Positions 6,327 to 13,546 of a DNA stretch of 27,925 nt are shown in pieces. Every line of letters begins with the position of its first letter. Within the stretch, counting starts at the first letter, position 1. The notes beneath the pieces are model-generated. The model made no database searches, was not told the DNA's origin, and saw only the letters and a program-made list of their open reading frames with translations. The stretch covers positions 1 through 27,925 of the forward strand of contig CAZFPA010000020.1 of NCBI GenBank assembly GCA_964520975.1, in the 5' to 3' direction. This stretch comes from CAZFPA01 sp964520975. GTDB lineage: Bacteria; Bacillota; Negativicutes; Selenomonadales; Selenomonadaceae. Position numbers and translations under genes: made by a program.

Positions 6327-9110
6327 TTATATCATATCTGCCATATAGCAGAGTTCATCATCATCCAGCGTTATATTCAGGGCTCTTTCGAATACACTAG
6401 CCGCACTTTTCAAGGATCTCAGCTTTTGTGTATCAATTTTTTCCTTATCACCCTGATAAATTAACGGGCTCCGAATGACAATTCTTTCCAACGCACAGCC
6501 ACAGTGCACAATAAGACGAATCCGGACTGGATTACTGAAGCTTCGGGCCAGTTTCTGTTCCAATACACTATCAAATTCCAGCAATACACTGATAACCTTT
6601 CCCGGATTCATATAGGTCAGGAATTTTTGCAGCGACTCCTCGCAGAGCTTGCGCACAACGATATTATCCGGCTCCCGGGCCACGATCTTCACACGGGATT
6701 TGAGCAGTGCGGCGAGCTCTGCCTCGCCGTCCCCATCGATGAGCTTGTCGAGCGGAATGAACGGAACCGGGTATTTCGGCTGGGCCATCCCCACGACAGC
6801 GACCAGCTTATACTGCTCCGCAATCTCAGCGAGGCGCTGCTCCATTTCCGCCATGCCAATCGGAATGATATGCACGGCGCGATCCACGATATGCTGCAGA
6901 ATGCCCTCGACGAATTCCTTGAGCTTCAGAGCCGCGCCCTGCCCCGTCGAGCACACGGTCACAATGGCCTCTGTCCCATCCAGCGGCGGTGCCTCGGTGA
7001 ACTCAACGGCCTCATAGCCCTTGAAGCCCAGCAGGGATTCGTACAGTGTATCAAGATCCATGCCGCCGAGATCAACCTTGCGCATGGCCTCGAGAATGAG
7101 CGGCGTCGATACCATGTCCAGCGTGCGCACCTGCACCTGCAGGCGTTCCATGAGCATGGTGCCGAGATTGCAAAGAGATCCCATATCCGCCAGCAGCAGT
7201 ACCCCCTTCTGATAATTGCGTTCCTGCAGGCGGGCAATCATCTTTTCGAGTGTATCCTGCGGCTTGACCTCCAGCGGCATATCGATGGCGATGAGGTTCG
7301 TTGCCTCAGTGCTGAAGAGCTTCTGGGCGACCTCGACCATTGAGCTGGCCGTACTGCGGCCATGTGTTGCCACCATGATGATGATCTTTTCCTCTGAGTC
7401 CTCATCCTCTACGGATTCCAGCAGCAGCGCAAAATATTCGATTTCCGTATGCGGCACCACAATGTGGTAATGCTCCTCAATCATGTCCTTGATCTCAAGC
7501 GCTGTCTGGAAGGCCAGCGAACTCTTGTCAATGGCACCTTCGATTTCGGTGTAGTGCATCTCATCCTTGGCCTTGACCCGTTTCAGGAAGGCGCTCAGAT
7601 GCAGGCTGAACGCGTAGAGAAACCGATCCTTATAGGCCCGGTTCAGGCGCTTCTGCACATGCAGCGCAATCTGCTCGCAGAAATCGACGAGACGCTTGTC
7701 CACGATCTTGAGCAGGCGCTCCCGCGTGGACATGTGCACCGACTGCTTATTGTAAAAGGATTTAATGTAGACATTGACATCCGTTGCCACGATCTGCTTG
7801 ATGAGCTCATCGCTGATTCCCTCGCCCTTCAGAAGCTCGACCTTGTCCTCCACAACCTGATAGAGATCAAACGGTTCCTTTTCCTCCGGCTCGACATCGA
7901 CCAGCGGGCGTTCACCCGGCGGCAGCACCAGCAGCGGCTCACGCACATATTCCGTAAAGGACGCGAGCTGCTTGCGGTCCGCACTCATGGTCAGCAGCCC
8001 GTCCTTGATCTTGGCCGGCAATATCTTGAAGTCGATATCGATATACTTTGGATTATCGATGCCGTTCAGGAAGGCCTTGGCACAGAGCAGCTTGATGTTG
8101 GACTTCATCTGACCGACATTCCCCACGGAAATGCTGCCGATGAGTGCCTTCATGGACTCGACGCCGATACGTACCGGCTTGTGGATGCGCTGAGCCTCGT
8201 CCGAGAGCAGCAGCTTGATGATATCGATCTTTTCCTCCAGGGACCGCTCGGCAAGCGGCGGAATCGCGATGATATTCGGAATGCGGCGCACAAAGGTCTT
8301 CGTGAGCGCGGAGCCCGGGTCCTCGGTCGTCGCGCCAATGATGAGCACCTTGGCCTTGCGGCTGCGCGTCGTCTCGCCCAGGCGGTTGAAAGTTCCGGTA
8401 TCAATGAAATAGAAGATCATCTCCTGGCCCTCCGGCGGCAGGCGATGGATCTCATCAAGGAACAGCACACCATTGTCGGCCGCCTCGACAAGGCCGGCCT
8501 TGGCCGTATCCGCCCCGGTAAAAGCGCCCTTGATATGGCCGAAGATATGCGAGATCAGGAGCTGTGGATTGTTGTAATAATCCGCGCAGTTGAAGGTGAT
8601 GAACGGTGCATCCTCGGCAAAATGCTTCATGGACTTGCCATATTCGAACATCATGTGCGCAAATAAGGTCTTGCCGACACCGGTCTGCCCCACAATGAGC
8701 GTGTGCAGTCCGTCCGGCGGGTAGAGTATGGCTGCCTTGGCCTGTTCGACCTGCTTTCTGAGGCTGCGGTCGGAGCCGATCAGACGATCAAACGGTCCCT
8801 GTGAAGCGGCCTGGGTATGCCCGACACATTCCTCCATTGCCGCGAACTGACAGGGTCCGCGCCCCAGGTTTTCCCCGCAGAGCGCTTCGAGCGTTTCCTT
8901 ATCAAAATACAGCACCGGACGGCCAAGGATTTTAACGATGCGGTCCTGGCGATGCAGCGCGTTGAGCTCCATACTCACATTATTGCGCAGGATATCCAGG
9001 GCCTCCGCAATCTCCTGTGCATCGACACCCACACGCCCCTTCAGCGTATCCAGCGTATATTCCGCTGATTTCTGCCGGATGTACTCATATATTTTATCGC
9101 TGCGTTTCAT
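6327..9110 (-). CDS. levR: LevR-type sigma-54-dependent transcriptional activator with PTS regulation domains
   Basis: This enhancer-binding protein (927 residues from the chosen start) should activate the adjacent sigma-54 promoter of the PTS operon. Positions here count from an in-frame GTG three codons upstream. Domains in order: N-terminal winged-helix-like region (1-75); AAA+ domain with Walker A GQTGVGKT (144-151), the sigma-54 contact loop GAFTGA (198-203) and Walker B LFLDEI (219-224); PRD1 near 420-560 with His487; EIIA-Man-like domain with His586 in ATHGRST; EIIB-like domain with Cys723 in CSTGQGAA; and PRD2 with His872. In Bacillus LevR, PTS phosphorylation of such sites controls activity according to sugar supply. 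The ATG at 9110 has AAGGTGA 9 nt upstream. The start overlaps the lipase gene by 17 nt, implying coupling. Confidence 0.93.
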   Translation of the reverse strand: MKRSDKIYEYIRQKSAEYTLDTLKGRVGVDAQEIAEALDILRNNVSMELNALHRQDRIVKILGRPVLYFDKETLEALCGENLGRGPCQFAAMEECVGHTQAASQGPFDRLIGSDRSLRKQVEQAKAAILYPPDGLHTLIVGQTGVGKTLFAHMMFEYGKSMKHFAEDAPFITFNCADYYNNPQLLISHIFGHIKGAFTGADTAKAGLVEAADNGVLFLDEIHRLPPEGQEMIFYFIDTGTFNRLGETTRSRKAKVLIIGATTEDPGSALTKTFVRRIPNIIAIPPLAERSLEEKIDIIKLLLSDEAQRIHKPVRIGVESMKALIGSISVGNVGQMKSNIKLLCAKAFLNGIDNPKYIDIDFKILPAKIKDGLLTMSADRKQLASFTEYVREPLLVLPPGERPLVDVEPEEKEPFDLYQVVEDKVELLKGEGISDELIKQIVATDVNVYIKSFYNKQSVHMSTRERLLKIVDKRLVDFCEQIALHVQKRLNRAYKDRFLYAFSLHLSAFLKRVKAKDEMHYTEIEGAIDKSSLAFQTALEIKDMIEEHYHIVVPHTEIEYFALLLESVEDEDSEEKIIIMVATHGRSTASSMVEVAQKLFSTEATNLIAIDMPLEVKPQDTLEKMIARLQERNYQKGVLLLADMGSLCNLGTMLMERLQVQVRTLDMVSTPLILEAMRKVDLGGMDLDTLYESLLGFKGYEAVEFTEAPPLDGTEAIVTVCSTGQGAALKLKEFVEGILQHIVDRAVHIIPIGMAEMEQRLAEIAEQYKLVAVVGMAQPKYPVPFIPLDKLIDGDGEAELAALLKSRVKIVAREPDNIVVRKLCEESLQKFLTYMNPGKVISVLLEFDSVLEQKLARSFSNPVRIRLIVHCGCALERIVIRSPLIYQGDKEKIDTQKLRSLKSAASVFERALNITLDDDELCYMADMI

Positions 9111-10458
9111 TTTTCTCACTCACCTTCCCTGTCAATGCGGCCTCGCGGTTCTCCTGCCCGCGCAGCTGATTGTAGAGCATGGCCTCAATCGGGGTCATAC
9201 TGCTCGTGTCCGTACTGTTCATTTGCATCGTCAGCATATTTCCGTCGGTATCATAAAGTGCTTCCTCCATGGTCAGGCGATAGTTTTCCCGCTGCTGGCG
9301 GAATTTCGCCCCACTGCAGGTCGCCTGCAGTACATAGGAACAGCCCTGTTTTTTCGCCGCGCGACAGGCTGCCGTCAGCGAAGTCACTGCGGGCGGTGCA
9401 AATACGGTCTTTTGGAGGCGGGCCGCCAGCATATCCTCAAGTGCCGCCCGCATATAGGGAGCATCCTTTTCCAGCTCCTCCGGCAGAGAAAACTGCAGCG
9501 GCGCTACATAGACTGCGGCCGGACAGGCCGGTACCCCCCGCAGCAGCCGGGCATCCTCCCGCTGCTTTCCCAGCCGGAAGCGCGTATCATAGTAATTGCG
9601 CAGCGCCGCATCGAGATAGACGACCATGTAGTGCTCAAACTGATTCACCGGCCCCTGCTGCTGCCAGACCACCTTGCGACCGAACTGCGCGTAACCGGCC
9701 GGCAGCGACTGCAGCAGCTGGTTGACGGGATCGCCGCCAATGACGATGCGCTCCAGTGAAAGTGCATCCCCATACTGACGGGCAAAGGAAGCATTGCCCA
9801 CAGCCGGAGCCCCGAAGGTCGTGACCTGGAGCTGCTCTGCGGGAACGCCCATGGCCGTCAGGCGGGCGGCCAGCAGAGTCACGGCAGCGCCGCCAAGGCT
9901 GTGCCCCGTGAGGTAGAGCTTCTCGCCCGGTGCCGCGGCCAGCTCCTGCTGGATGCGTACGCCGGGAATCACACCACTTTTTCCGGCGGTAAAAAAGGTC
10001 GTGCGGGTATACTGTTCAAAGCCGCGATGGACGAGCGGGTCCCGCGAGGTCACGTCCTTTTTTTCTACCGCCTTGGCAAAGGAATCCGGATCGTTCCCGG
10101 CAAACAGAATCTTGGAAAAACGCATGTCGATACGGATATCCTTCTTGCCTTCCGTTCCCGGCACCGCCAGCAGATAGAGGCGCTGTCCCGGCAGATCCCG
10201 GCTCACGAGAAAGAACCGGCCATCCACGTCCTCCGTCTCCATCCGAAAGCCCTGCACCTGCCAGCCATTATCCTGCAGCGCAGCACGCACTACGAGATTC
10301 AGCTGGTCATTGTAGGCGGCCATAGAGGCCAGCGCACTCAGGTATTCCAGCTGCGCCTGCTCGAATTCATCCGCCGCAGCCAACACCCGCGGCTGCCCCG
10401 CCAGCATGCCGAGCAGCAAAAAAATCCCCGTCCATATCCGCATCCATTTTTTCAACAT
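9094..10458 (-). CDS. Secreted class-3 lipase-like protein with an extra C-terminal domain
   Basis: The first ~28 residues (MLKKWMRIWTGIFLLLGMLA, then AAA-D) form a Sec signal peptide, so the enzyme is exported. The alpha/beta-hydrolase core has the nucleophile Ser187 in LTGHSLGGAA, and a plausible triad is completed by Asp243 (GGDPVNQ) and His276 (FEHYMV). This fits the fungal-type lipase_3 family. Residues from about 300 to 454 are not needed for that fold. They read like a small periplasmic alpha/beta domain (VYVAPLQFSL, then KKQGCSYVLQATCSG, then LYDTDGNMLTMQ), similar in style to TolB/CsgG-type N-domains; this comparison is tentative. The ATG at 10458 has GGGAGGAAA upstream. It lies 37 nt after deoR and overlaps levR. 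Substrate is unknown. Confidence 0.85.
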   Translation of the reverse strand: MLKKWMRIWTGIFLLLGMLAGQPRVLAAADEFEQAQLEYLSALASMAAYNDQLNLVVRAALQDNGWQVQGFRMETEDVDGRFFLVSRDLPGQRLYLLAVPGTEGKKDIRIDMRFSKILFAGNDPDSFAKAVEKKDVTSRDPLVHRGFEQYTRTTFFTAGKSGVIPGVRIQQELAAAPGEKLYLTGHSLGGAAVTLLAARLTAMGVPAEQLQVTTFGAPAVGNASFARQYGDALSLERIVIGGDPVNQLLQSLPAGYAQFGRKVVWQQQGPVNQFEHYMVVYLDAALRNYYDTRFRLGKQREDARLLRGVPACPAAVYVAPLQFSLPEELEKDAPYMRAALEDMLAARLQKTVFAPPAVTSLTAACRAAKKQGCSYVLQATCSGAKFRQQRENYRLTMEEALYDTDGNMLTMQMNSTDTSSMTPIEAMLYNQLRGQENREAALTGKVSEKNETQR

Positions 10459-10495
10459 ACGATTTCCTCCCCCCAGCAGGCGCTGCGCCAAAAGC

Positions 10496-11257
10496 TCAGC
10501 CCACCTGCACAACCTCCAGCCCCATGCGCTTCGCGCGCTGAATGAATTCCGGATTCGCCAGACCATCGGTGACGATCATGTCCAGCTGATGGAGGTCACA
10601 GACCTTCACCAAAGAGGCACAGCCGATCTTGGTATGATCCACGACCAGCACGCGCTTACGGGCATGCTCGACCAGGGCCTGTTTGACGGCCAGATCCGTA
10701 AAATCCGGTGACATCATCCCGCCGACATCAACAGCACACGCCCCAAAGAACACAATATCCAGCTGAAATTCCCGAATAAACCGCTGTGTCATATCCCCAA
10801 AAAAACCTTTATTATCCGGCTGATAGATACCCGGCACAGAAATAAGCTGCAGCTGCCGGGCCGCCGCCAGAATATTCATGACCGACAGGGAATGCGTGAG
10901 CACCGCGATATTGCTGCGCTCCAGCAGGAGCTCCGCAATGGCCTTGGCCGTGGAGCCCGCATCCAGATAAACGGCATTGCCTTCCTTGATGAGGCCCGCG
11001 CAATAAGCCGCCATCGTATTCTTCTCCTGCCGCATCTTCTGTTCCCGCGCAGCCACCGTCGGCATCGCAACTGTGCCCTCGTTGAACACGGCGCCCCCAT
11101 GGACAAGCGTCACAATGCCCTGCTCAGCAAGCCGCTGCAGATCCCGCCGCACGGTCATCGTCGAAACGCCCATGGCCTCCGCGGTCTCCACGATGCGCAG
11201 ATTCTTATCGTTTTCGAGCCGGGTCAGGATGACCTGCCGGCGCTCTTTTGTCCTCAT
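10496..11257 (-). CDS. DeoR/GlpR-family transcriptional regulator
   Basis: This 253-residue repressor-type protein has an N-terminal DeoR helix-turn-helix (VETAEAMGVSTMTVRRDL, residues 23-40), followed by GIVTLVHGGAV. The C-terminal sugar-phosphate sensor domain has the ligand motif YLDAGSTA near residue 98 and FFGACAVDVGGMMSPDF later. Family members usually respond to phosphorylated sugars or polyols. It is the first gene of a deoR-lipase-levR series and is divergent from the EIIA-like gene at 11493, so it may control both directions. Which sugar phosphate it senses cannot be read from the sequence. The ATG at 11257 has GGTGAT upstream. Confidence 0.93.
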   Translation of the reverse strand: MRTKERRQVILTRLENDKNLRIVETAEAMGVSTMTVRRDLQRLAEQGIVTLVHGGAVFNEGTVAMPTVAAREQKMRQEKNTMAAYCAGLIKEGNAVYLDAGSTAKAIAELLLERSNIAVLTHSLSVMNILAAARQLQLISVPGIYQPDNKGFFGDMTQRFIREFQLDIVFFGACAVDVGGMMSPDFTDLAVKQALVEHARKRVLVVDHTKIGCASLVKVCDLHQLDMIVTDGLANPEFIQRAKRMGLEVVQVG

Positions 11258-11302
11258 ATAATCACCAGAATATTCATGTATTTGTTAACCGCACTGCAAC
11301 TA

Positions 11303-11337
11303 TCACAAATATACCATAATATTTTCACAAATTTCAA
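11303..11337 (-). promoter_or_regulatory. deoR promoter overlapped by two direct repeats
   Basis: On the minus strand TTGAAA (11337-11332) and TATATT (11313-11308) are 18 bp apart, a good sigma-70-type pair. Two exact direct repeats of TCACAAAT (plus strand 11303-11310 and 11325-11332) lie 22 bp apart, one touching each promoter element. Autorepression by the DeoR protein is a reasonable guess. Confidence 0.5.
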
Positions 11338-11377
11338 GAATAACTGCAAAAAAGCGCGTTATTTTTTAACATTTTCC

Positions 11378-11406
11378 TTGCTGAAGATAACAGATTTCAT
11401 TACAAT
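11378..11406 (+). promoter_or_regulatory. Candidate promoter of the EIIA-like gene
   Basis: TTGCTG (11378-11383) and TACAAT (11401-11406) are separated by exactly 17 bp, in front of the plus-strand gene at 11493. The -35 match is only moderate. Confidence 0.45.
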
Positions 11407-11492
11407 ACAAGCAAATAAAGGAATTCCGACCGGCATTCAGCTGTATACGCCGCCAGCCGCATTCCTTCCAAATGAAGGAGGTCCTCTTTATC

Positions 11493-11894
11493 ATGAAGCT
11501 TGTCATTCTTTCCAACGGGAATCTCGCCCTCTCCCTGCAGCAGGCCATGCAAAATTACTTTTCTGAACCAGATATCAAGGCCATCGGCTTCCACTACCCG
11601 GATCACACCACAGCCCGCCAGGAGCTGCGCGCCTATCTCAAGACCAGTCTGACCAGAAATCCGGACGAAGACTTCCTGCTGCTCTGCGACTGCTATGGCA
11701 GCACAGCCTTCAATGAGACGGCGCTCCTCTGCCGCAAACTCCGGCTGGAGGAACACTCCCTCATTCTCTGCGGCGTGAACCTGCCCATGGTTTTCAAGCT
11801 CTATGGCCTCAAGGACAGCGCCGACCTCGCGCTCTGCCGGTCCATTTACGACAGCGAAAACAGTGCCGGCATCTGTCTGTACCCGGCTTCCTAA
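11493..11894 (+). CDS. Orphan EIIA-Man-like protein lacking the phospho-acceptor histidine
   Basis: The 133-residue protein follows the PTS EIIA-Man fold pattern throughout. It opens MKLVILSNGNLALSLQQAM, has a LLCDCYGSTAFNETALLC segment where true IIA proteins have DLFGGSPxN, and has ILCGVNLPMVFKLY matching the GVNLPM signature. The catalytic His of the (T/S)HG motif is Asn8 here (SNG), and GGSP is changed to GSTA, so phosphoryl transfer is unlikely. For comparison, the real IIA at 5579-6010 keeps both motifs. No IIB, IIC or IID follows. I chose the ATG at 11493 for its upstream AAGGAGGT (about 10 nt); the ATG at 11472 has no site. A non-catalytic sensor or decoy role in PTS or LevR control is a speculation from the location. 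Confidence 0.8.
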   Translation: MKLVILSNGNLALSLQQAMQNYFSEPDIKAIGFHYPDHTTARQELRAYLKTSLTRNPDEDFLLLCDCYGSTAFNETALLCRKLRLEEHSLILCGVNLPMVFKLYGLKDSADLALCRSIYDSENSAGICLYPAS

Positions 11895-11895
11895 A

Positions 11896-11921
11896 AAAAA
11901 GGACCCGCAAGGGTCCTTTTT
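11896..11921. terminator. Bidirectional terminator between the EIIA-like gene and the GGDEF gene
   Basis: The stem GGACCC/GGGTCC (11901-11906 and 11911-11916) with a GCAA loop is flanked by A and T runs, which extend pairing and give a T tract on both strands. It ends the EIIA-like transcript (+) and the long secG-to-GGDEF cluster (-). Confidence 0.92.
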
Positions 11922-13036
11922 CAATGCACAAGCCGTGTCTTGCCCGTGGTCTTCGCCATATAGAGCTTGGCATCCGCCGCGGAAATCAGGCTGTAATATT
12001 CTTCTACAGAACGCAGCGGCGCCGCGGATACCGACATGCCCGCGCTCATGGTCACATGGGAATGAGCCGCTCCGTGCCCGGCCGGAATCTGCCGCTCCGC
12101 CAGATGGCGGATTCCCTGCTCGACCAGCTGCCGCGCGTGTTCCTCATTGCCGCTGAAAAACAGGATCACGAACTCCTCCCCGCCATAGCGAACAGCCACC
12201 GCGTCGGTGGAAGCCGCAATCGAGTGCAGGCAGCCCGCCACGCGCCGCAGACATTTGTCACCGGCGGCATGCCCATAGGTATCATTGTAGCATTTGAAAT
12301 CATCCACATCAAAGATACAGGCCGTCACGCGCCTCTTGTAGCTGCGTCCGAGCAGATAGCTTTCCATCCCGCGCCGGTTCAACAGCCCCGTCAGGGGGTC
12401 CGTATCGCTTGCGGCCCGCAGCCGGCAGCGCTCCCGCATGAGCATGAGATAATCGATATGCGTGCGCGCCGCAATGCCCACACAGAGAATGGTGAAAAAC
12501 GCGATGAGCCGATAGGTGTCAAAGGGCATCTCCCTGGCATCGACCGACACTGCCGGATTCTGCAGCAGCACGATCACGATACCATCCACAACGATAACCA
12601 GTGTAAGGATTTCACGCAGCTTGAAATTTGGCAGGGAAGCCACAAGCATCATGAGCATCATGTAATTGTAAATGGTTCCCGTATGCGTGAGCTCATCATA
12701 GCAAAGCAGTGCCTCGATCAGCACCGTTGCCAGAATGAAGAGATTCCGCATGTGTTCACGGTTGCGGCTCGTGAGCGGCCGGTGCAGGTAGAACACAACC
12801 AGCCCCGCACCAAAAAGCGTAGTGGCAAAAAGGGACAGCAGCAACAGCTTACGATGCAGCGGAACAGCATCTCCCACCGCAAACATCAGACAGTCAACGA
12901 AAATGATTGCCAGCAGCAGCACCACAATAAGCAGGGTATTGCGCAGATTATTCCGCGCAAACTCCGCCGCATAGTGCCCGCTCCGATAGGTCTTCAGTTC
13001 ATTGTATGCCTTGATGTACCGTCGAATCCTGTCCAT
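11921..13036 (-). CDS. Membrane-bound GGDEF protein, probable diguanylate cyclase
   Basis: The protein has 371 residues: five or six hydrophobic segments between about 30 and 195, then a GGDEF domain (about 205-371). The active site is GGEEF (285-289), with DPLTGLLNRRG and FDVDDFKCYNDTYGHAAGD as the expected metal and GTP-binding motifs, so it should make c-di-GMP from GTP. The RxxD inhibitory site normally nine residues before the GG is absent (STDA region), so product inhibition may be lost. The N-terminal membrane region matches no sensor domain I recognise. It lies 22 nt after smpB and shares the operon's terminator, suggesting cotranscription. Confidence 0.9.
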   Translation of the reverse strand: MDRIRRYIKAYNELKTYRSGHYAAEFARNNLRNTLLIVVLLLAIIFVDCLMFAVGDAVPLHRKLLLLSLFATTLFGAGLVVFYLHRPLTSRNREHMRNLFILATVLIEALLCYDELTHTGTIYNYMMLMMLVASLPNFKLREILTLVIVVDGIVIVLLQNPAVSVDAREMPFDTYRLIAFFTILCVGIAARTHIDYLMLMRERCRLRAASDTDPLTGLLNRRGMESYLLGRSYKRRVTACIFDVDDFKCYNDTYGHAAGDKCLRRVAGCLHSIAASTDAVAVRYGGEEFVILFFSGNEEHARQLVEQGIRHLAERQIPAGHGAAHSHVTMSAGMSVSAAPLRSVEEYYSLISAADAKLYMAKTTGKTRLVH

Positions 13037-13058
13037 TCCCTTGCCACCTCAGATACAC

Positions 13059-13532
13059 TCAGTATTTCTGCCGATCCCGCATTGCCCGCTCCACATCCCG
13101 TTTCACGGCCTTTTCCGCCAGGGCCTGGCGTTTATCATAGTTATGCTTGCCGCTGACCAGCGCAAGCTCCATTTTTGCCCGCCCCTTCTTGAAGTAGATC
13201 TTCAGCGGCACCAGCGTAAAGCCCTTCTCCCGCGTCTTGCTGAAGAGCTTCGTGATTTCCGCCTTGTGCAGCAGCAGACGGCGCCGCCGCAGCGGATCAT
13301 GATTGAAAATATTGCCCTGCTCATAGGGACTGATATGCATATTCTGTACAAAGATCTCGCCATTCCGGATCTCCGCATAGCTGTCCTTGAGATTGGCCTT
13401 ACCCGCCCGCAGGGACTTCACTTCCGTTCCCTGCAGTTCAATACCGGCCTCCATTACCTCGTGGATGAAGTAATCATGCCGGGCCTTTCTATTTTCACAG
13501 GCAATCTTCACTGCCTCGTTTTTTCTTCCCAT
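13059..13532 (-). CDS. smpB: SsrA-binding protein SmpB
   Basis: SmpB binds tmRNA and delivers it to stalled ribosomes for trans-translation. The 157 residues show the full family pattern: NRKARHDYFIHEVMEAGIEL near the start, GTEVKSLRAGKANLKDSYAE around residue 35, FVQNMHISPYEQGN, and the basic C-terminal tail LVSGKHNYDKRQ. It follows rnr by 14 nt, the conserved rnr-smpB order; both products act on stalled mRNA. The tmRNA gene itself was not seen nearby. Confidence 0.98.
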   Translation of the reverse strand: MGRKNEAVKIACENRKARHDYFIHEVMEAGIELQGTEVKSLRAGKANLKDSYAEIRNGEIFVQNMHISPYEQGNIFNHDPLRRRRLLLHKAEITKLFSKTREKGFTLVPLKIYFKKGRAKMELALVSGKHNYDKRQALAEKAVKRDVERAMRDRQKY

Positions 13533-13546
13533 CGTCTCACCTGGCC

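Noticed and set aside
10459..10566. Longer lipase N-terminus starting at 10566
   Set aside because: The extension overlaps the deoR gene and is arginine- and tryptophan-rich, whereas the ATG at 10458 has a good ribosome site and begins a clear signal peptide.
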